DNA of 64,000 nucleotides from Bacillota bacterium (lineage in GTDB: Bacteria; Bacillota; Clostridia; Oscillospirales; Acutalibacteraceae), in NCBI GenBank assembly GCA_023416955.1, contig JAEZGM010000029.1, positions 34,338 to 98,337 of the forward strand, given 5' to 3'. Of the stretch, positions 53,269-63,335 are shown one piece after another. Position numbers and translations under genes: made by a program. The notes under the pieces were generated by a model, which was not told where the DNA came from, did no database searches, and saw nothing but the letters and a program-made list of their open reading frames with translations. Each line of letters opens with the position of its first letter. The first letter of the stretch is position 1.

Positions 53269-53291
53269 AAAAAGCCGCTGTTTCAGCGGCT
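53269..53291 (-). terminator. Terminator of the ygiQ-MBL-DUF3006 unit
   Basis: A perfect 8-bp stem AGCCGCTG/CAGCGGCT with a TTT loop (53273-53291) is followed on the minus strand by TTTTT. It lies between the convergent ytaF and DUF3006 genes. Confidence 0.85.
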
Positions 53292-53312
53292 CTAAGCAAG
53301 CGGATTTTCGGT

Positions 53313-53537
53313 TTAGTCCTGGAATAGCTTATCCTGAAGCTGTTTGGCTTTCGCCCGCTTCTTCGCCGTTGCTTCCTGATTGATTTTCAGAACTCCTTCC
53401 GCATCGTCAACATCCAATACATCGCCTTCCGCGGCACCTTTCGGCAATTCCGCAATCTCGATTGCAAAGTATTTCTCATCCGCGTCTTCACAGATAGCAT
53501 AGGAACCCTCAAAGCGGTCAATGGTCAGTGTTTTCAT
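53313..53537 (-). CDS. DUF3006 family protein
   Basis: The 74-residue acidic protein has the DUF3006 pattern: LTIDRFEGSYAICEDAD, YFAIEIAELPKGAAEGDVLD, and a charged C-terminal helix (KKRAKAKQLQDKLFQD). These small beta-rich proteins frequently adjoin ComEC/Rec2-like MBL proteins, as here, but their function is unknown. It is last in the unit and separated from the MBL gene by a MITE-like element. AAGGAGAAA precedes the ATG. Confidence 0.9.
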   Translation of the reverse strand: MKTLTIDRFEGSYAICEDADEKYFAIEIAELPKGAAEGDVLDVDDAEGVLKINQEATAKKRAKAKQLQDKLFQD

Positions 53538-53559
53538 CGTATTTCTCCTTCATATTACA

Positions 53560-53630
53560 TATAGTCAATTCACTTTAGAAAACATCCAAGAAAATGGAGA
53601 TTGGTTCTGTTTACAAATGAGCTGACTATA
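53560..53630. mobile_element. MITE-like element, copy B (71 bp)
   Basis: The terminal inverted repeats TATAGTCAATT / AGCTGACTATA bound 71 bp without coding capacity. Read on the minus strand it matches copy A (41971-42028) at 38 of the first 41 bases. Copy B keeps 13 bases (TTGGATGTTTTCT) that are absent from copy A. It is inserted between the MBL and DUF3006 genes. Confidence 0.75.
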
Positions 53631-53663
53631 ATCATCAGCGATTTAGACAGCGCCTTATCATGA

Positions 53664-54602
53664 TTACTGATGATTATAAACCTTCTCCGTTGCGATGGAA
53701 ATAGTTTTTCCGTTGCTCATAAAAATAACAGTACCGTATATATCGGTTCGGTAAATCTGTGCACCGGCTTCATTTAATCTTTTCAGGACTTCATTTTTCG
53801 GCAGATGGTTGCTATCGTCACCGACGGATACCGCTGCGTATCGCGGCTTTACCGCTTTCAGCAGATCAAGGGTTGTTGACGTGCTGCTCCCGTGATGGCC
53901 GACCTTCAGCACATCGACAGTCAGATCGGTATGTGTAGCAAGAATATCGGTTTCCTCCTCTTTTTCGGCGTCCCCCATGAGCAAGAATCGGGTTGTTCCA
54001 TAGGTCAACCGAAGTACCAGAGAATTATTGTTGGTATTGTCGCCCGGTTTCACCGGTCCCAAAACCTCGACAAGAAGCTTTCCCAGATAAAATTGATCGC
54101 CGACTGTCGGAACCGTCGTTTTTATATTTTTCTCCCGTAAAACCTTCTGTACGGCAAGGTACTCCTCGCTGTTGGGAATCAAGATTTTCGGAAGATTCGG
54201 CGCCATGTAGCAGTCCGTGGGAATCTGCTTCATAACCGCGCTGAGCCCGCCGATGTGATCGTTATCCGGATGTGTATTGACAACATAGTCCAGCTTTCGG
54301 ATTCCGCGGCGGGCAAGGTATTCTTCCACCGCTTCCCCGCGATCCATCGTACCGCCGTCCACAAGCATATATTTCCCGTCGGCTTCGATCAAAATACTGT
54401 CGGCCTTCCCGACACTCTGCACATGAACCGACATGGGACTGTTGTCAGCGGCGGCAGAAAAATCATTCAGACCGAAGAAAGAAAAGATTCTCTGCCATGA
54501 ATTCGCCGCGCCGTATGGCAGAACCGCAATGACCGCACCCGCCGCCAGCAAAAGCAGCAGGGCAATTTTCAGCGCCTTTTGACTGCTTTTTTGCTGCTCC
54601 AT
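53664..54602 (-). CDS. ComEC/Rec2-like MBL-fold protein, membrane-anchored
   Basis: The 312-residue protein has an N-terminal membrane segment (about 10-30) and an outer metallo-beta-lactamase domain like that of ComEC: MSVHVQSVGKADSILIEADG, MLVDGGTMDRGEA, NTHPDNDHIGGL with metal ligands, NNNSLVLRLTYGTTRFLLMGDAE and VLKVGHHGSSTSTTLDLLKA. Such stand-alone domains may act as secreted nucleases or phosphodiesterases; the substrate is unknown. I start at 54602, after GGAG (11 bases), since earlier frames run in the ygiQ gene. It overlaps ygiQ by 34 bp. Confidence 0.9.
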   Translation of the reverse strand: MEQQKSSQKALKIALLLLLAAGAVIAVLPYGAANSWQRIFSFFGLNDFSAAADNSPMSVHVQSVGKADSILIEADGKYMLVDGGTMDRGEAVEEYLARRGIRKLDYVVNTHPDNDHIGGLSAVMKQIPTDCYMAPNLPKILIPNSEEYLAVQKVLREKNIKTTVPTVGDQFYLGKLLVEVLGPVKPGDNTNNNSLVLRLTYGTTRFLLMGDAEKEEETDILATHTDLTVDVLKVGHHGSSTSTTLDLLKAVKPRYAAVSVGDDSNHLPKNEVLKRLNEAGAQIYRTDIYGTVIFMSNGKTISIATEKVYNHQ

Positions 54603-56440
54603 TGTTCGCGTTTCTCCCTGTTCTTCGATTGCGTGCGCAGCATTTCCGCGTTGGGACGGACAAGGCATTTTTCGCCTGTGCCAATCAAGTCGGTTCGCCC
54701 GGCGGCTTTCAGCGCCTGAATCACCAGATCTTTATTCTTAGGGACAAAATATTGGAGAAGTGCCCGCTGCATCGCTTTTTCATGGTCTGTGCGCGGAACA
54801 TAAATTTCTTTCAGCGTATACGGGTCAAGACCGGTATAAAACATGCAGGTTGAAATCGTGCCTGGGGTCGGGTAAAAATCCTGTACCTGCTCCGGTCGCA
54901 GATGCTCCCGCTTTAAAAACAGCGCAACCTCCACAGCGTCCTTCATGGTGCTGCCGGGATGCGAAGACATCAGATACGGGACAAGGTACTGCTCCTTCCC
55001 CGCCTGCTTGGTCAGCTGGAAAAATTTCTTCTGAAATTTCAGGTACGATTCAATGTGCGGCTTGCCCATTGCATCCAGAACGGAAGCAGAGCAGTGCTCG
55101 GGTGCAACCTTCAGTTGACCGCTCACATGGTTTGTGACAAGCTCTTTAAAGAAGCTGTCGTCCTTTTCCTCATTCAGGTAATCGAAACGAATACCGGAGC
55201 GGATAAACACCCGCTTCACGCCCGGCAAGGCGCGCAGCTTCCGAAGAATATCCAGATATTCGGAATGATCGACCTGCAGCGCGGGACACGGCTTCGGCGC
55301 AAGGCATTTTTTCCCGCCGCCGCAAAGGCCGAGCTTTGCCTGCTTTTCACAGGAGGGCTGGCGAAAATTGGCGGTCGGGCCGCCCACATCATGAATATAG
55401 CCCTTAAAACGTGGATTTTCCGTCAGCTTCTTCCCCTCACGCAGGACGGACGCTCCACTCCGCGTTGTAATCGCCCTTCCCTGATGGAACGCAATAGAGC
55501 AGAAGTTACACGCACCGAAACAGCCCCTGTTGTGTGTAATTGAGAATTCAACTTCCTCAATCGCGGGAACACCGCCCATTGATTCGTAACAGGGGTGGTA
55601 AGTCCGTTCATAGAGTAAGTCATAGACTGCGTCCAACTCCGACTGCGTCAGCGGAGGCATCGGCGGATTCTGCACTAAAATCATGCCGCCGTGCCGCTGA
55701 ATCAGCTTACGCCCGCGCACCGCGTCCTGCTCCTCCTGCTGCTTGCGGCAGGAAACCGCGTATTCCCGCTTATTCTCCTTGACCTGCTCATAGCTGGGGC
55801 ATTCAACAGCAGGGCCGGGCCTGTATTCTTTGGTTGGCACAGCGTAACAGGTGCCGAGGATATCAGTCATGGTGCAGAGCAGTTCGCCCGCGTTTAATCG
55901 GGCGGCAATTTCTATCGTTTGGTTTTCTCCCATGCCGTAGGTCAGAAGATCCGCACCCGAATCCAGAAGGACGGAGGGACGCACGGCGTTATCCCAGTAA
56001 TCATAATGCGCAAAACGGCGCAGTGACGCTTCCAGCCCGCCGATGATCACTGGGCAGTCCGGATACAGCTCCTTAATTTTCTTTGTATAAACGATCACGG
56101 CGCGGTCCGGGCGCAGCCCCATTTTGTGGTCGGGCGAATATGCGTCCTTACTCCGTTTGCGGCGCGCAACCGTGTAATGAGCCACCATGGAGTCAATATT
56201 GCCCGAGCTGACCATAAAGCCCAGTCTCGGCCTCCCGAAGCGCGTAAAGTCATGGTCACTGCGCCAGTCCGGCTGTGCCAGGATCGCAACACGGTAACCG
56301 TAGCTTTCCAGAAGACGCGAAATAATGGCTGTGCCAAAGGAGGGATGATCCACATAAGCGTCGCCTGTTACAACGACGAAATCCGGGGTATCCCAGCCCA
56401 GCGCGTCGATCTCTTTTTTTGTTATGGGTAAAAAAGACAT
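54569..56440 (-). CDS. YgiQ family radical SAM protein
   Basis: The 623-residue protein matches YgiQ (UPF0313): SFLPITKKEIDALGWDTPDF at the start, VVTGDAYVDHPSFGTAIISR, GGLEASLRRFAHYDYWD, a radical SAM motif ITHNRGCFGACNFCSIAFHQ (CxxxCxxC at about 317-324), a long C-terminal part with DVGGPTANFRQPSC and KVAPEHCSASVLDAMGKP. Its reaction is not known. It is first in a unit with the MBL gene, which begins inside its 3' end. FtsK lies 42 bp upstream in the same direction. Confidence 0.93.
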   Translation of the reverse strand: MSFLPITKKEIDALGWDTPDFVVVTGDAYVDHPSFGTAIISRLLESYGYRVAILAQPDWRSDHDFTRFGRPRLGFMVSSGNIDSMVAHYTVARRKRSKDAYSPDHKMGLRPDRAVIVYTKKIKELYPDCPVIIGGLEASLRRFAHYDYWDNAVRPSVLLDSGADLLTYGMGENQTIEIAARLNAGELLCTMTDILGTCYAVPTKEYRPGPAVECPSYEQVKENKREYAVSCRKQQEEQDAVRGRKLIQRHGGMILVQNPPMPPLTQSELDAVYDLLYERTYHPCYESMGGVPAIEEVEFSITHNRGCFGACNFCSIAFHQGRAITTRSGASVLREGKKLTENPRFKGYIHDVGGPTANFRQPSCEKQAKLGLCGGGKKCLAPKPCPALQVDHSEYLDILRKLRALPGVKRVFIRSGIRFDYLNEEKDDSFFKELVTNHVSGQLKVAPEHCSASVLDAMGKPHIESYLKFQKKFFQLTKQAGKEQYLVPYLMSSHPGSTMKDAVEVALFLKREHLRPEQVQDFYPTPGTISTCMFYTGLDPYTLKEIYVPRTDHEKAMQRALLQYFVPKNKDLVIQALKAAGRTDLIGTGEKCLVRPNAEMLRTQSKNREKREQWSSKKAVKRR

Positions 56441-56482
56441 TCTATTTATTCCTTTATCTGTTCATAATCCTGATTTCTTTGC

Positions 56483-59002
56483 TCATGCGCGCTGCTGATT
56501 CGCCTCGTCGTTCTGACGCATACTCATTTCAAGCCACTGCTGGTAGGTAATCAGCACCTGACGCGGTTTGGAGCCCTCGTGCGGGCCGACAATGCCCATC
56601 TGTTCCATTTCGTCAATCAGCCTGCCGGCACGAGCATAGCCCAAACGCAGGCGGCGCTGGAGCAGTGAAGTGGAAGCCTGTCCCGCTTCTACGACACATT
56701 TGACCGCTTCCGGCATCATCGGGTCGTTGTCCTCATTGCCGGAACTGTCGTGCGAATCCTTTTCGGCGACCGCGTTCTTTTCGATTTCCTCCGCAATGTT
56801 CTGGTCATAACCGGTTTCCTGCGCCTTTTTCACAAACGTAACCACGGACTCAATTTCACTGTCGCTGACGAAGCAGCCCTGCACACGGGTCGGTTTTTGG
56901 GAACCGACCGGGGAAAAAAGCATATCGCCGCGGCCAAGCAGCTTTTCCGCGCCGCCCGAGTCAAGAATGGTCCTGGAGTCGACCTGTGAAGAAACGGCAA
57001 ACGCAATACGGCTCGGGATATTTGCCTTGATAATACCGGTGATAACATCGACGGACGGGCGCTGTGTCGCAATCAGAAGATGCATGCCCGCAGCACGCGC
57101 CATCTGAGCCAAACGGCAAATGGAATCTTCCACTTCATTCGGCGCGGCCATCATCAAGTCGGCCAGCTCGTCGATAATAATGACAATGTGCGGCATATGC
57201 GGCATCGGGTCGCCGTTTTCGGTCTGAAAATTGCAAGAAGCGGCAAGCGTGTTGTAGCTTTGCAGATCGCGCACGTTGTTTTCCGCAAATATTTTATACC
57301 GCTTGAGCATTTCCGTAACCGCCCAGTTCAGCGCGCCGGCAGCCTTGCGCGGGTCAGTTACCACCGGCACCAGCAGGTGCGGAATCCCGTTGTAAATACC
57401 CAATTCCACAACCTTCGGGTCAATCATCAGAAAACGGACTTCATCGGGACTGGATTTGTATAAAAGACTGATAATGAACGAGTTGATACACACGGATTTA
57501 CCGGAACCGGTGGAGCCCGCGATCAGAAGATGCGGCATTTTACCCAAATCGGCGGTAATCACTTCTCCGGCAATGTCGCGCCCGAGGACGACGGTCAAGC
57601 GACTTTTCGCCATGGTAAAGCTGTTAGACTCGACCAGTTCGCGCATTCGAACCACGCTGACTTTTTTGTTCGGTACTTCGATTCCCACGGCGGCCTTGCC
57701 GGGAATCGGCGCTTCAATACGCACGCCGGACGCCGCAAGGTTCATGGCAATATCGTCGGACAGATTCGTAATTTTACTGATTTTTACGCCCGCGGCCGGC
57801 TGCAGCTCGTAGCGCGTTACGGCAGGGCCGCGGCTGATGTCCACAATTTTGGTCTGCACGCCGAAGCTTTTCAGGGTCTGAACCAGCATTTGTCCGTTGG
57901 TTTTCAATTCCTCTGTAGCGTCCTGTTCGCTGACTTCCTTCGTCGCTTCCAGCATGGAAACAGGCGGAAAGTGATAATTTCCGTCCTGCGGGGGCTCGTC
58001 CGTAAACATGGTAAGCTGAGCGGCCTCGCCAATCGAAGTGCTCGGCTCCTCTTTTTTCGGTTCTTCCGTTTTGCGCGCCGCGAATTTAGCGGTGGCCTCC
58101 AATGAACCGGTTTTGTCAGCCGAGGTTGCCGCGGGCGCAGATGCGGCAGGCGCTGCTGGAACCGCTTTTTCCATAACCGGTTCCTTCGAGCCGAAAACTT
58201 TTTCAAGTTTTTCCAGCTTCTTGCTCTTTTCCGGCACGGCAGGTGCCTTTCCGGGTGACTTGACGGGGTGCTGCGGAAGTCTGTCGCTATCATCCAGTGC
58301 AATGTCAATATTCGTGCTGCGAGTGCGATCTAATTCGCGCTGTTCCCGTACATTGTTAAAATTGGTCGCGACGATATCGGCTGGCTTCGTGAGTGCGCGG
58401 AACAGCTGAACAAGGCTCGTTCCTGTCAGAATCATGATGGAAACAAACAGGGCAAGTATGATTACAATCCGCGCGCCGACGGAGCCGAGCCCCACGACGA
58501 TCGGAATTCCCAGCAGGCCGCTGAACAGTCCCGCGCCGGACCGCTGGGTCCCGTCTGTATAGAGCTGCTTCAGATTTTCCCAAAATGACTGTGAGCCGGA
58601 ATTCGTGTGCTCACTGAATATGTAGACAGCCGCACAAAACAGAATAATGATGACGGCCATCATGATCACTTTCCCGCTTAGTCGGTTATTCTGTTTTTCG
58701 AAAGCGGTCACGAGCGATATGTATAACAGAAGGATCGGCCACGCGATGGCGCAGGTTCCGAACAAACCGAGCATCACGTTGTGGGTCCAAAGCCAAAGAT
58801 GGTCGCCGGACACCAATACCAGACAGGCCATTAAAATGGATACCGCAAACAGAACGATTGCGTGAATCTGGTTCTGCTGCCTGAGCGTTTCGGCGTCACG
58901 AATCGGTTTCGCTTTCGGTTTTGCACGCGTGTTCCGCGGCTGCGCACTGCCACGCGAACGGGCATGCGCCGGTTTTTTCTGCTGTGTTTTTCTGCTAGCC
59001 AC
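56483..59002 (-). CDS. DNA translocase FtsK/SpoIIIE
   Basis: This 839-residue DNA pump has a basic N-terminus, four to five membrane segments (about 48-200) and a variable Pro/Ala/Glu-rich linker (about 215-370). The motor follows, with Walker [18 protein letters not shown] (about 495-509), [13 protein letters not shown] and [20 protein letters not shown], and the C-terminal gamma winged-helix (about 770-830) recognises polar DNA motifs. SpoIIIE pumps the chromosome into the forespore; FtsK acts at vegetative division. In this organism it could do both. It ends just before ygiQ. Confidence 0.96.
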   Translation of the reverse strand: MASRKTQQKKPAHARSRGSAQPRNTRAKPKAKPIRDAETLRQQNQIHAIVLFAVSILMACLVLVSGDHLWLWTHNVMLGLFGTCAIAWPILLLYISLVTAFEKQNNRLSGKVIMMAVIIILFCAAVYIFSEHTNSGSQSFWENLKQLYTDGTQRSGAGLFSGLLGIPIVVGLGSVGARIVIILALFVSIMILTGTSLVQLFRALTKPADIVATNFNNVREQRELDRTRSTNIDIALDDSDRLPQHPVKSPGKAPAVPEKSKKLEKLEKVFGSKEPVMEKAVPAAPAASAPAATSADKTGSLEATAKFAARKTEEPKKEEPSTSIGEAAQLTMFTDEPPQDGNYHFPPVSMLEATKEVSEQDATEELKTNGQMLVQTLKSFGVQTKIVDISRGPAVTRYELQPAAGVKISKITNLSDDIAMNLAASGVRIEAPIPGKAAVGIEVPNKKVSVVRMRELVESNSFTMAKSRLTVVLGRDIAGEVITADLGKMPHLLIAGSTGSGKSVCINSFIISLLYKSSPDEVRFLMIDPKVVELGIYNGIPHLLVPVVTDPRKAAGALNWAVTEMLKRYKIFAENNVRDLQSYNTLAASCNFQTENGDPMPHMPHIVIIIDELADLMMAAPNEVEDSICRLAQMARAAGMHLLIATQRPSVDVITGIIKANIPSRIAFAVSSQVDSRTILDSGGAEKLLGRGDMLFSPVGSQKPTRVQGCFVSDSEIESVVTFVKKAQETGYDQNIAEEIEKNAVAEKDSHDSSGNEDNDPMMPEAVKCVVEAGQASTSLLQRRLRLGYARAGRLIDEMEQMGIVGPHEGSKPRQVLITYQQWLEMSMRQNDEANQQRA

Positions 59003-59084
59003 TTTATCACCTTTATCATTTTATCGTTTCAGAGTTATAAAGAACTTTCTATGTAGGGCGGCGTTCACCGCCGTAAAATAAACA

Positions 59085-59822
59085 CTAAGTCGTTTTTTTC
59101 ACCGTTTTCTTTTTCGGTTCCGCTTTAGTGTGCTTTTCCTTGCGCTCGTCGATCATCTGGTATAAACACCCGGTTGCGTCGGAAAGGCTGCCGAGCGAGT
59201 CGATCAAGCCTTCGTGCACAGCGTCGGAACCATCAAGCACCGTTCCAACATCCATAACCAGTTCCTGTGTATTCATCGCCAGTTCGTAAAAACGCTCCAC
59301 TGTCAAATGAGAATTCTCCGCCACAAACTTCGCAATACGCTCCTGCATGCGCTGAAAGTATTCCAGCGTCTGCGGTACGCCCAGCAGCGTCCCATTCATG
59401 CGCACCGGGTGAATTGTCATTGTTGCGGTCGGCGCAATGAACGAATGTTTGGCGGCAACGGCAAGCGGTACCCCAATGGAATGCCCCCCGCCCAGAACGA
59501 GCGACACCGTCGGTTTCTTCATGCCGGCGACCAGTTCTGCCAAAGCGAGCCCGGCCTCCACATCCCCTCCGACTGTATTCAGAATCATCAGCAGACCTTC
59601 CACATCGACGGATTCTTCAATCGCGACAAGCTGGGGAATCACATGCTCATATTTTGTTGTCTTGTTCTGAGAAGGCAGGATATAGTGCCCTTCAATCTGA
59701 CCAATGATGGTCAGGCAGTGAATCGTGTGTTTACCGTCGCCGGTGATAATGGAACCCGTATCAATAATCTGATGGGTTTGCTGTTCATTTTTTTCTTCCG
59801 ACTGGACTTCCGATGTACTCAT
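59085..59822 (-). CDS. tepA: ClpP-like serine protease TepA
   Basis: The 245-residue protein has the ClpP/crotonase fold: [34 protein letters not shown], and [20 protein letters not shown] with nucleophile Ser115, followed by [13 protein letters not shown] with His138. This is the TepA/YmfB type, usually near ftsK/spoIIIE in Firmicutes, as here. Bacillus TepA has been linked to handling of exported proteins and to sporulation. I start at 59822, where AAGGAGGG lies 7 bases before the ATG; a frame to 59894 has no site. The C-terminus is Lys-rich. A clear promoter lies at 59904-59932. Confidence 0.9.
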   Translation of the reverse strand: MSTSEVQSEEKNEQQTHQIIDTGSIITGDGKHTIHCLTIIGQIEGHYILPSQNKTTKYEHVIPQLVAIEESVDVEGLLMILNTVGGDVEAGLALAELVAGMKKPTVSLVLGGGHSIGVPLAVAAKHSFIAPTATMTIHPVRMNGTLLGVPQTLEYFQRMQERIAKFVAENSHLTVERFYELAMNTQELVMDVGTVLDGSDAVHEGLIDSLGSLSDATGCLYQMIDERKEKHTKAEPKKKTVKKTT

Positions 59823-59903
59823 TCGCAATCCCTCCTTCGGATAGTTTGCCGTAGAATTGCGAAACTCATACACTGAAAGCAATATTTTATACATTTAATA
59901 TGT

Positions 59904-59932
59904 ATTATAACATTTGTTGGTTCAATCATCAA
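59904..59932 (-). promoter_or_regulatory. Sigma-A promoter of tepA
   Basis: On the minus strand TTGATG (59927-59932), a 17-bp spacer and TATAAT (59904-59909) lie about 80 bases upstream of the tepA ATG. The gap 59823-60057 also holds the divergent acn promoter. Confidence 0.75.
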
Positions 59933-59981
59933 GAATGGAACGTTTGAAATTCCAAATTGTCATGATTGTTGCGGCGGGACA

Positions 59982-60010
59982 TTGACAAGCCTTGCTTTTT
60001 ATTAGATAAT
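59982..60010 (+). promoter_or_regulatory. Sigma-A promoter of acn
   Basis: TTGACA (59982-59987), a 17-bp spacer and GATAAT (60005-60010) give a start near 60017, 41 bases before the ATG, with GGGGGG between. No Rex-like operator was seen here. Confidence 0.82.
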
Positions 60011-60057
60011 AAGTCATATATTTAACTAAGTGCGAATTTTAAACGGGGGGTCTTTAC

Positions 60058-61989
60058 ATGGGTCTGACTCTGGCACAGAAAATCATAAAAAATCATTTAA
60101 TAAGCGGAGACATGAAGCTCGGCAGCGAAGTCGGTCTGAAAATTGACCAGACACTTACACAGGATGCAACCGGAACAATGGCCTATCTTGAGTTTGAAGC
60201 GATGGGCGTCCCCCGCGTAAAAACGGAGCGTTCCGTTGCCTACATTGATCATAACACACTTCAAACCGGTTTTGAAAATGCGGACGACCACCGTTACATT
60301 CAGTCTGTCGCGAAAAAGCACGGCATTTATTTTTCGCGTCCGGGCAACGGAATCTGTCATCAGGTTCATCTGGAACGTTTCGGGATTCCCGGAAAAACGC
60401 TGATCGGCTCGGACAGCCACACCCCGACGGGCGGCGGAATCGGAATGCTCGCCATGGGCGCGGGCGGACTTGACGTTGCGGTCGCCATGGGCGGCGGCCC
60501 CTACTACATCAACATGCCGAAAATGCTGAAAGTAAACCTCACCGGAAAGCTTGCCCCTTGGGTAAGCGCAAAGGACGTGATTCTGGAGGTTCTGCGGATT
60601 CTGAGCGTCAAGGGCGGCGTCGGAAAGATCGTGGAATACGGCGGGCCGGGCGTTGCCTCACTGACCGTGCCGGAACGCGCCACCATTACGAACATGGGCG
60701 CGGAGCTTGGCGCGACGACTTCTGTTTTTCCTTCCGATGAAGTCACACGCGGCTTTTTAAAAGCACAGGGTCGTGAAAACGACTGGGTAGAATTGAGCGC
60801 TGATGCGGACGCGCAATACGATGAGATGATTGAAATTGATCTCTCCGCACTGAAGCCGTTGGCCGCCTGCCCTCACAGCCCTGACGCGGTAAAATCCGTT
60901 GATGAAATCGGCGCGATGAAGGTCGATCAGGTTTGTATCGGCTCCTGCACAAATTCCTCCTACCTTGATTTGATGCGTGTTGCCTCAATTTTAAAAGGAA
61001 AAACCGTGAATCCTGATGTAAGTCTGGCGATCGCGCCCGGCTCTAAGCAGGTTTATAATATGCTCGCGCAGAACGGCGCTCTTGCCGACCTGATTGCCGC
61101 GGGCGCCCGCATTCTGGAATGCGCGTGCGGCCCGTGTATCGGAATGGGATTGGCCCCGAATTCAAAGGGCATCTCCCTGCGCACCTTCAACCGCAACTTT
61201 GAGGGTCGTTCCGGTACTGCGGATGCACAGGTTTACCTTGTCAGCCCCGAAACGGCGGCGGCCTCCGCACTTTCCGGCGTTCTGACAAACCCGCAGTCGC
61301 TCGGGAAAGAAATCCCCATCGCTCTGCCGGAGCATTTCCTGATTAACGACAATATGATCGTCCCCCCCGCCAGCGAAGAAGAAGCAAAAGCAGTAGAAAT
61401 TCTGCGCGGGCCGAACATTAAGGAATTCCCGACCACAACGGCGCTGCCGAAAAGCATTGAGGCAAAGGCGCTGCTGAAAGTCGGCGACAATATTACGACC
61501 GACCACATCATGCCGGCCGGCGCAAAAATTCTTCCCTACCGCTCCAATATTCCTTATCTATCCAATTTCTGCTTTACCGTATGCGACAAGGAATTTCCGG
61601 AACGCTGCAGGCAGAACGGAAAAGGAATCATCATCGGCGGCGCAAATTACGGGCAGGGCTCTTCCCGCGAACACGCCGCGCTGGTTCCGCTTTACCTTGG
61701 CATTAAGGCCGTGATTGCAAAAAGCTTTGCGCGCATTCATTGCGCCAACCTTGCAAACGCGGGAATTCTGCCGCTTGTGTTCGTTCATGAAGCCGATTAC
61801 GATGCTATTGACCAAATGGATACGCTTGAACTTCCCGATGTCCGCACCGCGATTCAGAACGGCGCGAATATCATCGTACAGAACCGCACAAAAGGAACAT
61901 CCTTTGAAGTGGAAGCCATATTAACAGACCGTCAGCGCAGCATGGTTTTGGCAGGCGGACTTCTGAATTATACCAGGTCCTGTTTGTAA
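60058..61989 (+). CDS. acn: Aconitate hydratase
   Basis: Aconitase converts citrate to isocitrate. The 643-residue protein is the short single-chain form common in anaerobes, with the core domains and the swivel domain. The 4Fe-4S cluster ligands are Cys297 in GSCTNSSY and Cys357/Cys360 in CACGPCIGMG. Substrate-site motifs are SDSHTPTGGGIGMLAMGAGG, DHIMPAG and GGANYGQGSSREHAAL (swivel domain). Icd follows 106 bp downstream and rex after that, so the three form a functional group for the oxidative branch to 2-oxoglutarate. Citrate synthase is not in the window. Confidence 0.95.
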   Translation: MGLTLAQKIIKNHLISGDMKLGSEVGLKIDQTLTQDATGTMAYLEFEAMGVPRVKTERSVAYIDHNTLQTGFENADDHRYIQSVAKKHGIYFSRPGNGICHQVHLERFGIPGKTLIGSDSHTPTGGGIGMLAMGAGGLDVAVAMGGGPYYINMPKMLKVNLTGKLAPWVSAKDVILEVLRILSVKGGVGKIVEYGGPGVASLTVPERATITNMGAELGATTSVFPSDEVTRGFLKAQGRENDWVELSADADAQYDEMIEIDLSALKPLAACPHSPDAVKSVDEIGAMKVDQVCIGSCTNSSYLDLMRVASILKGKTVNPDVSLAIAPGSKQVYNMLAQNGALADLIAAGARILECACGPCIGMGLAPNSKGISLRTFNRNFEGRSGTADAQVYLVSPETAAASALSGVLTNPQSLGKEIPIALPEHFLINDNMIVPPASEEEAKAVEILRGPNIKEFPTTTALPKSIEAKALLKVGDNITTDHIMPAGAKILPYRSNIPYLSNFCFTVCDKEFPERCRQNGKGIIIGGANYGQGSSREHAALVPLYLGIKAVIAKSFARIHCANLANAGILPLVFVHEADYDAIDQMDTLELPDVRTAIQNGANIIVQNRTKGTSFEVEAILTDRQRSMVLAGGLLNYTRSCL

Positions 61990-62095
61990 ATTTGAGTATA
62001 GATAGAAAAAGTTATCTTTCTTTTTATAAACAACACCTTGGGAATAAATTGAAATTTATATTCGCGTTATGCAAAATAGGATTGGAGGATGAAAT

Positions 62096-63304
62096 TTGGA
62101 AAAGATACAGATGAAAACGCCCCTTGTTGAGATGGACGGCGACGAAATGACCCGCGTGATCTGGAAAATGATCAAGGATATCCTGATTACCCCTTATGTT
62201 GACCTGAAAGCAGAGTATTACGACCTGGGTTTGGAGAATCGGGACGCAACCGACGATCAGGTTACATTTGACGCGGCCAATGCGACAAAGAAGTATGGTG
62301 TGGCGGTAAAATGCGCGACCATTACCCCGAACGCTGCGCGCGTGAAAGAGTACAATTTGAAGGAAATGTGGAAATCCCCGAACGGCACAATCCGTGCCAT
62401 TTTGGACGGAACCGTTTTCCGCGCGCCGATTCTCGTAAAAGGAATCTCCCCTTATATTTCGAATTGGAAAAATCCGATTACCATTGCGCGCCACGCTTAC
62501 GGCGACGTTTACCGCAATGTGGAGCTTACTGCTCCCGCGGGTTCGAAAGCGGAGCTGGTTGTCACAAAGCAGGACGGCAGCGAGGAGCGCGCGCTGATTC
62601 ATGATTTCCGGTCGGCGGGCATCGTTCAAGGTCAGCACAACCTTGACAAAAGCATTGAAAGCTTCGCGAAAGCCTGCTTTAACTACGCGCTCGACACAAA
62701 GCAGGACGTCTGGTTCGCAACGAAAGATACCATCTCCAAAAAATACGATCACCGCTTCAAAGATATTTTTCAGGATATTTTCGACGCAGAATACCGTGAA
62801 GCATTTGAAAAGGCCGGAATTGAATATTTTTACACGCTGATTGACGATGCCGTTGCGAGAGTAATTCGCTCGGAAGGCGGCTATATCTGGGCCTGTAAAA
62901 ATTATGACGGAGACGTCATGAGCGACATGGTTGCAACCGCGTTTGGCAGCCTTGCCATGATGACCAGCGTTCTCGTTTCACCGGATGGCGTTTATGAATA
63001 TGAAGCCGCGCACGGAACGGTGCAGCGTCATTATTATAAACATTTAAAAGGAGAAAAAACCTCCACCAACTCCGTTGCCACGCTCTTTGCGTGGACAGGC
63101 GCGCTAAGAAAGCGCGGCGAGCTGGATGAATTGCCTAAACTGGCACAATTCGCCGACAAACTGGAGCAGGCCACGTTCAAAACCATTGAAGACGGTATGA
63201 TGACCGGCGATCTGGCGAGCCTTTCCGCCCTGTCGGAAAAGCAAACTGTTGATACAGAAGCTTTTCTGCTTGAAATCCAAAAACGACTTGTGCCGACGCT
63301 GTAA
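62096..63304 (+). CDS. icd: NADP-dependent isocitrate dehydrogenase, TTG start
   Basis: The 402-residue enzyme oxidises isocitrate to 2-oxoglutarate and yields NADPH. It is of the homodimeric type also found in eukaryotes: [58 protein letters not shown], the [20 protein letters not shown] loop and [15 protein letters not shown] for cofactor binding. The start is TTG at 62096 with GGAGG 7 bases upstream; the next ATG at 62111 has no site. It is followed by rex after 31 bp without a terminator, so these two are probably one transcript. Confidence 0.96.
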   Translation: MEKIQMKTPLVEMDGDEMTRVIWKMIKDILITPYVDLKAEYYDLGLENRDATDDQVTFDAANATKKYGVAVKCATITPNAARVKEYNLKEMWKSPNGTIRAILDGTVFRAPILVKGISPYISNWKNPITIARHAYGDVYRNVELTAPAGSKAELVVTKQDGSEERALIHDFRSAGIVQGQHNLDKSIESFAKACFNYALDTKQDVWFATKDTISKKYDHRFKDIFQDIFDAEYREAFEKAGIEYFYTLIDDAVARVIRSEGGYIWACKNYDGDVMSDMVATAFGSLAMMTSVLVSPDGVYEYEAAHGTVQRHYYKHLKGEKTSTNSVATLFAWTGALRKRGELDELPKLAQFADKLEQATFKTIEDGMMTGDLASLSALSEKQTVDTEAFLLEIQKRLVPTL

Positions 63305-63335
63305 TCGACACAGATAAGAAAGAAGTTACATTTTT

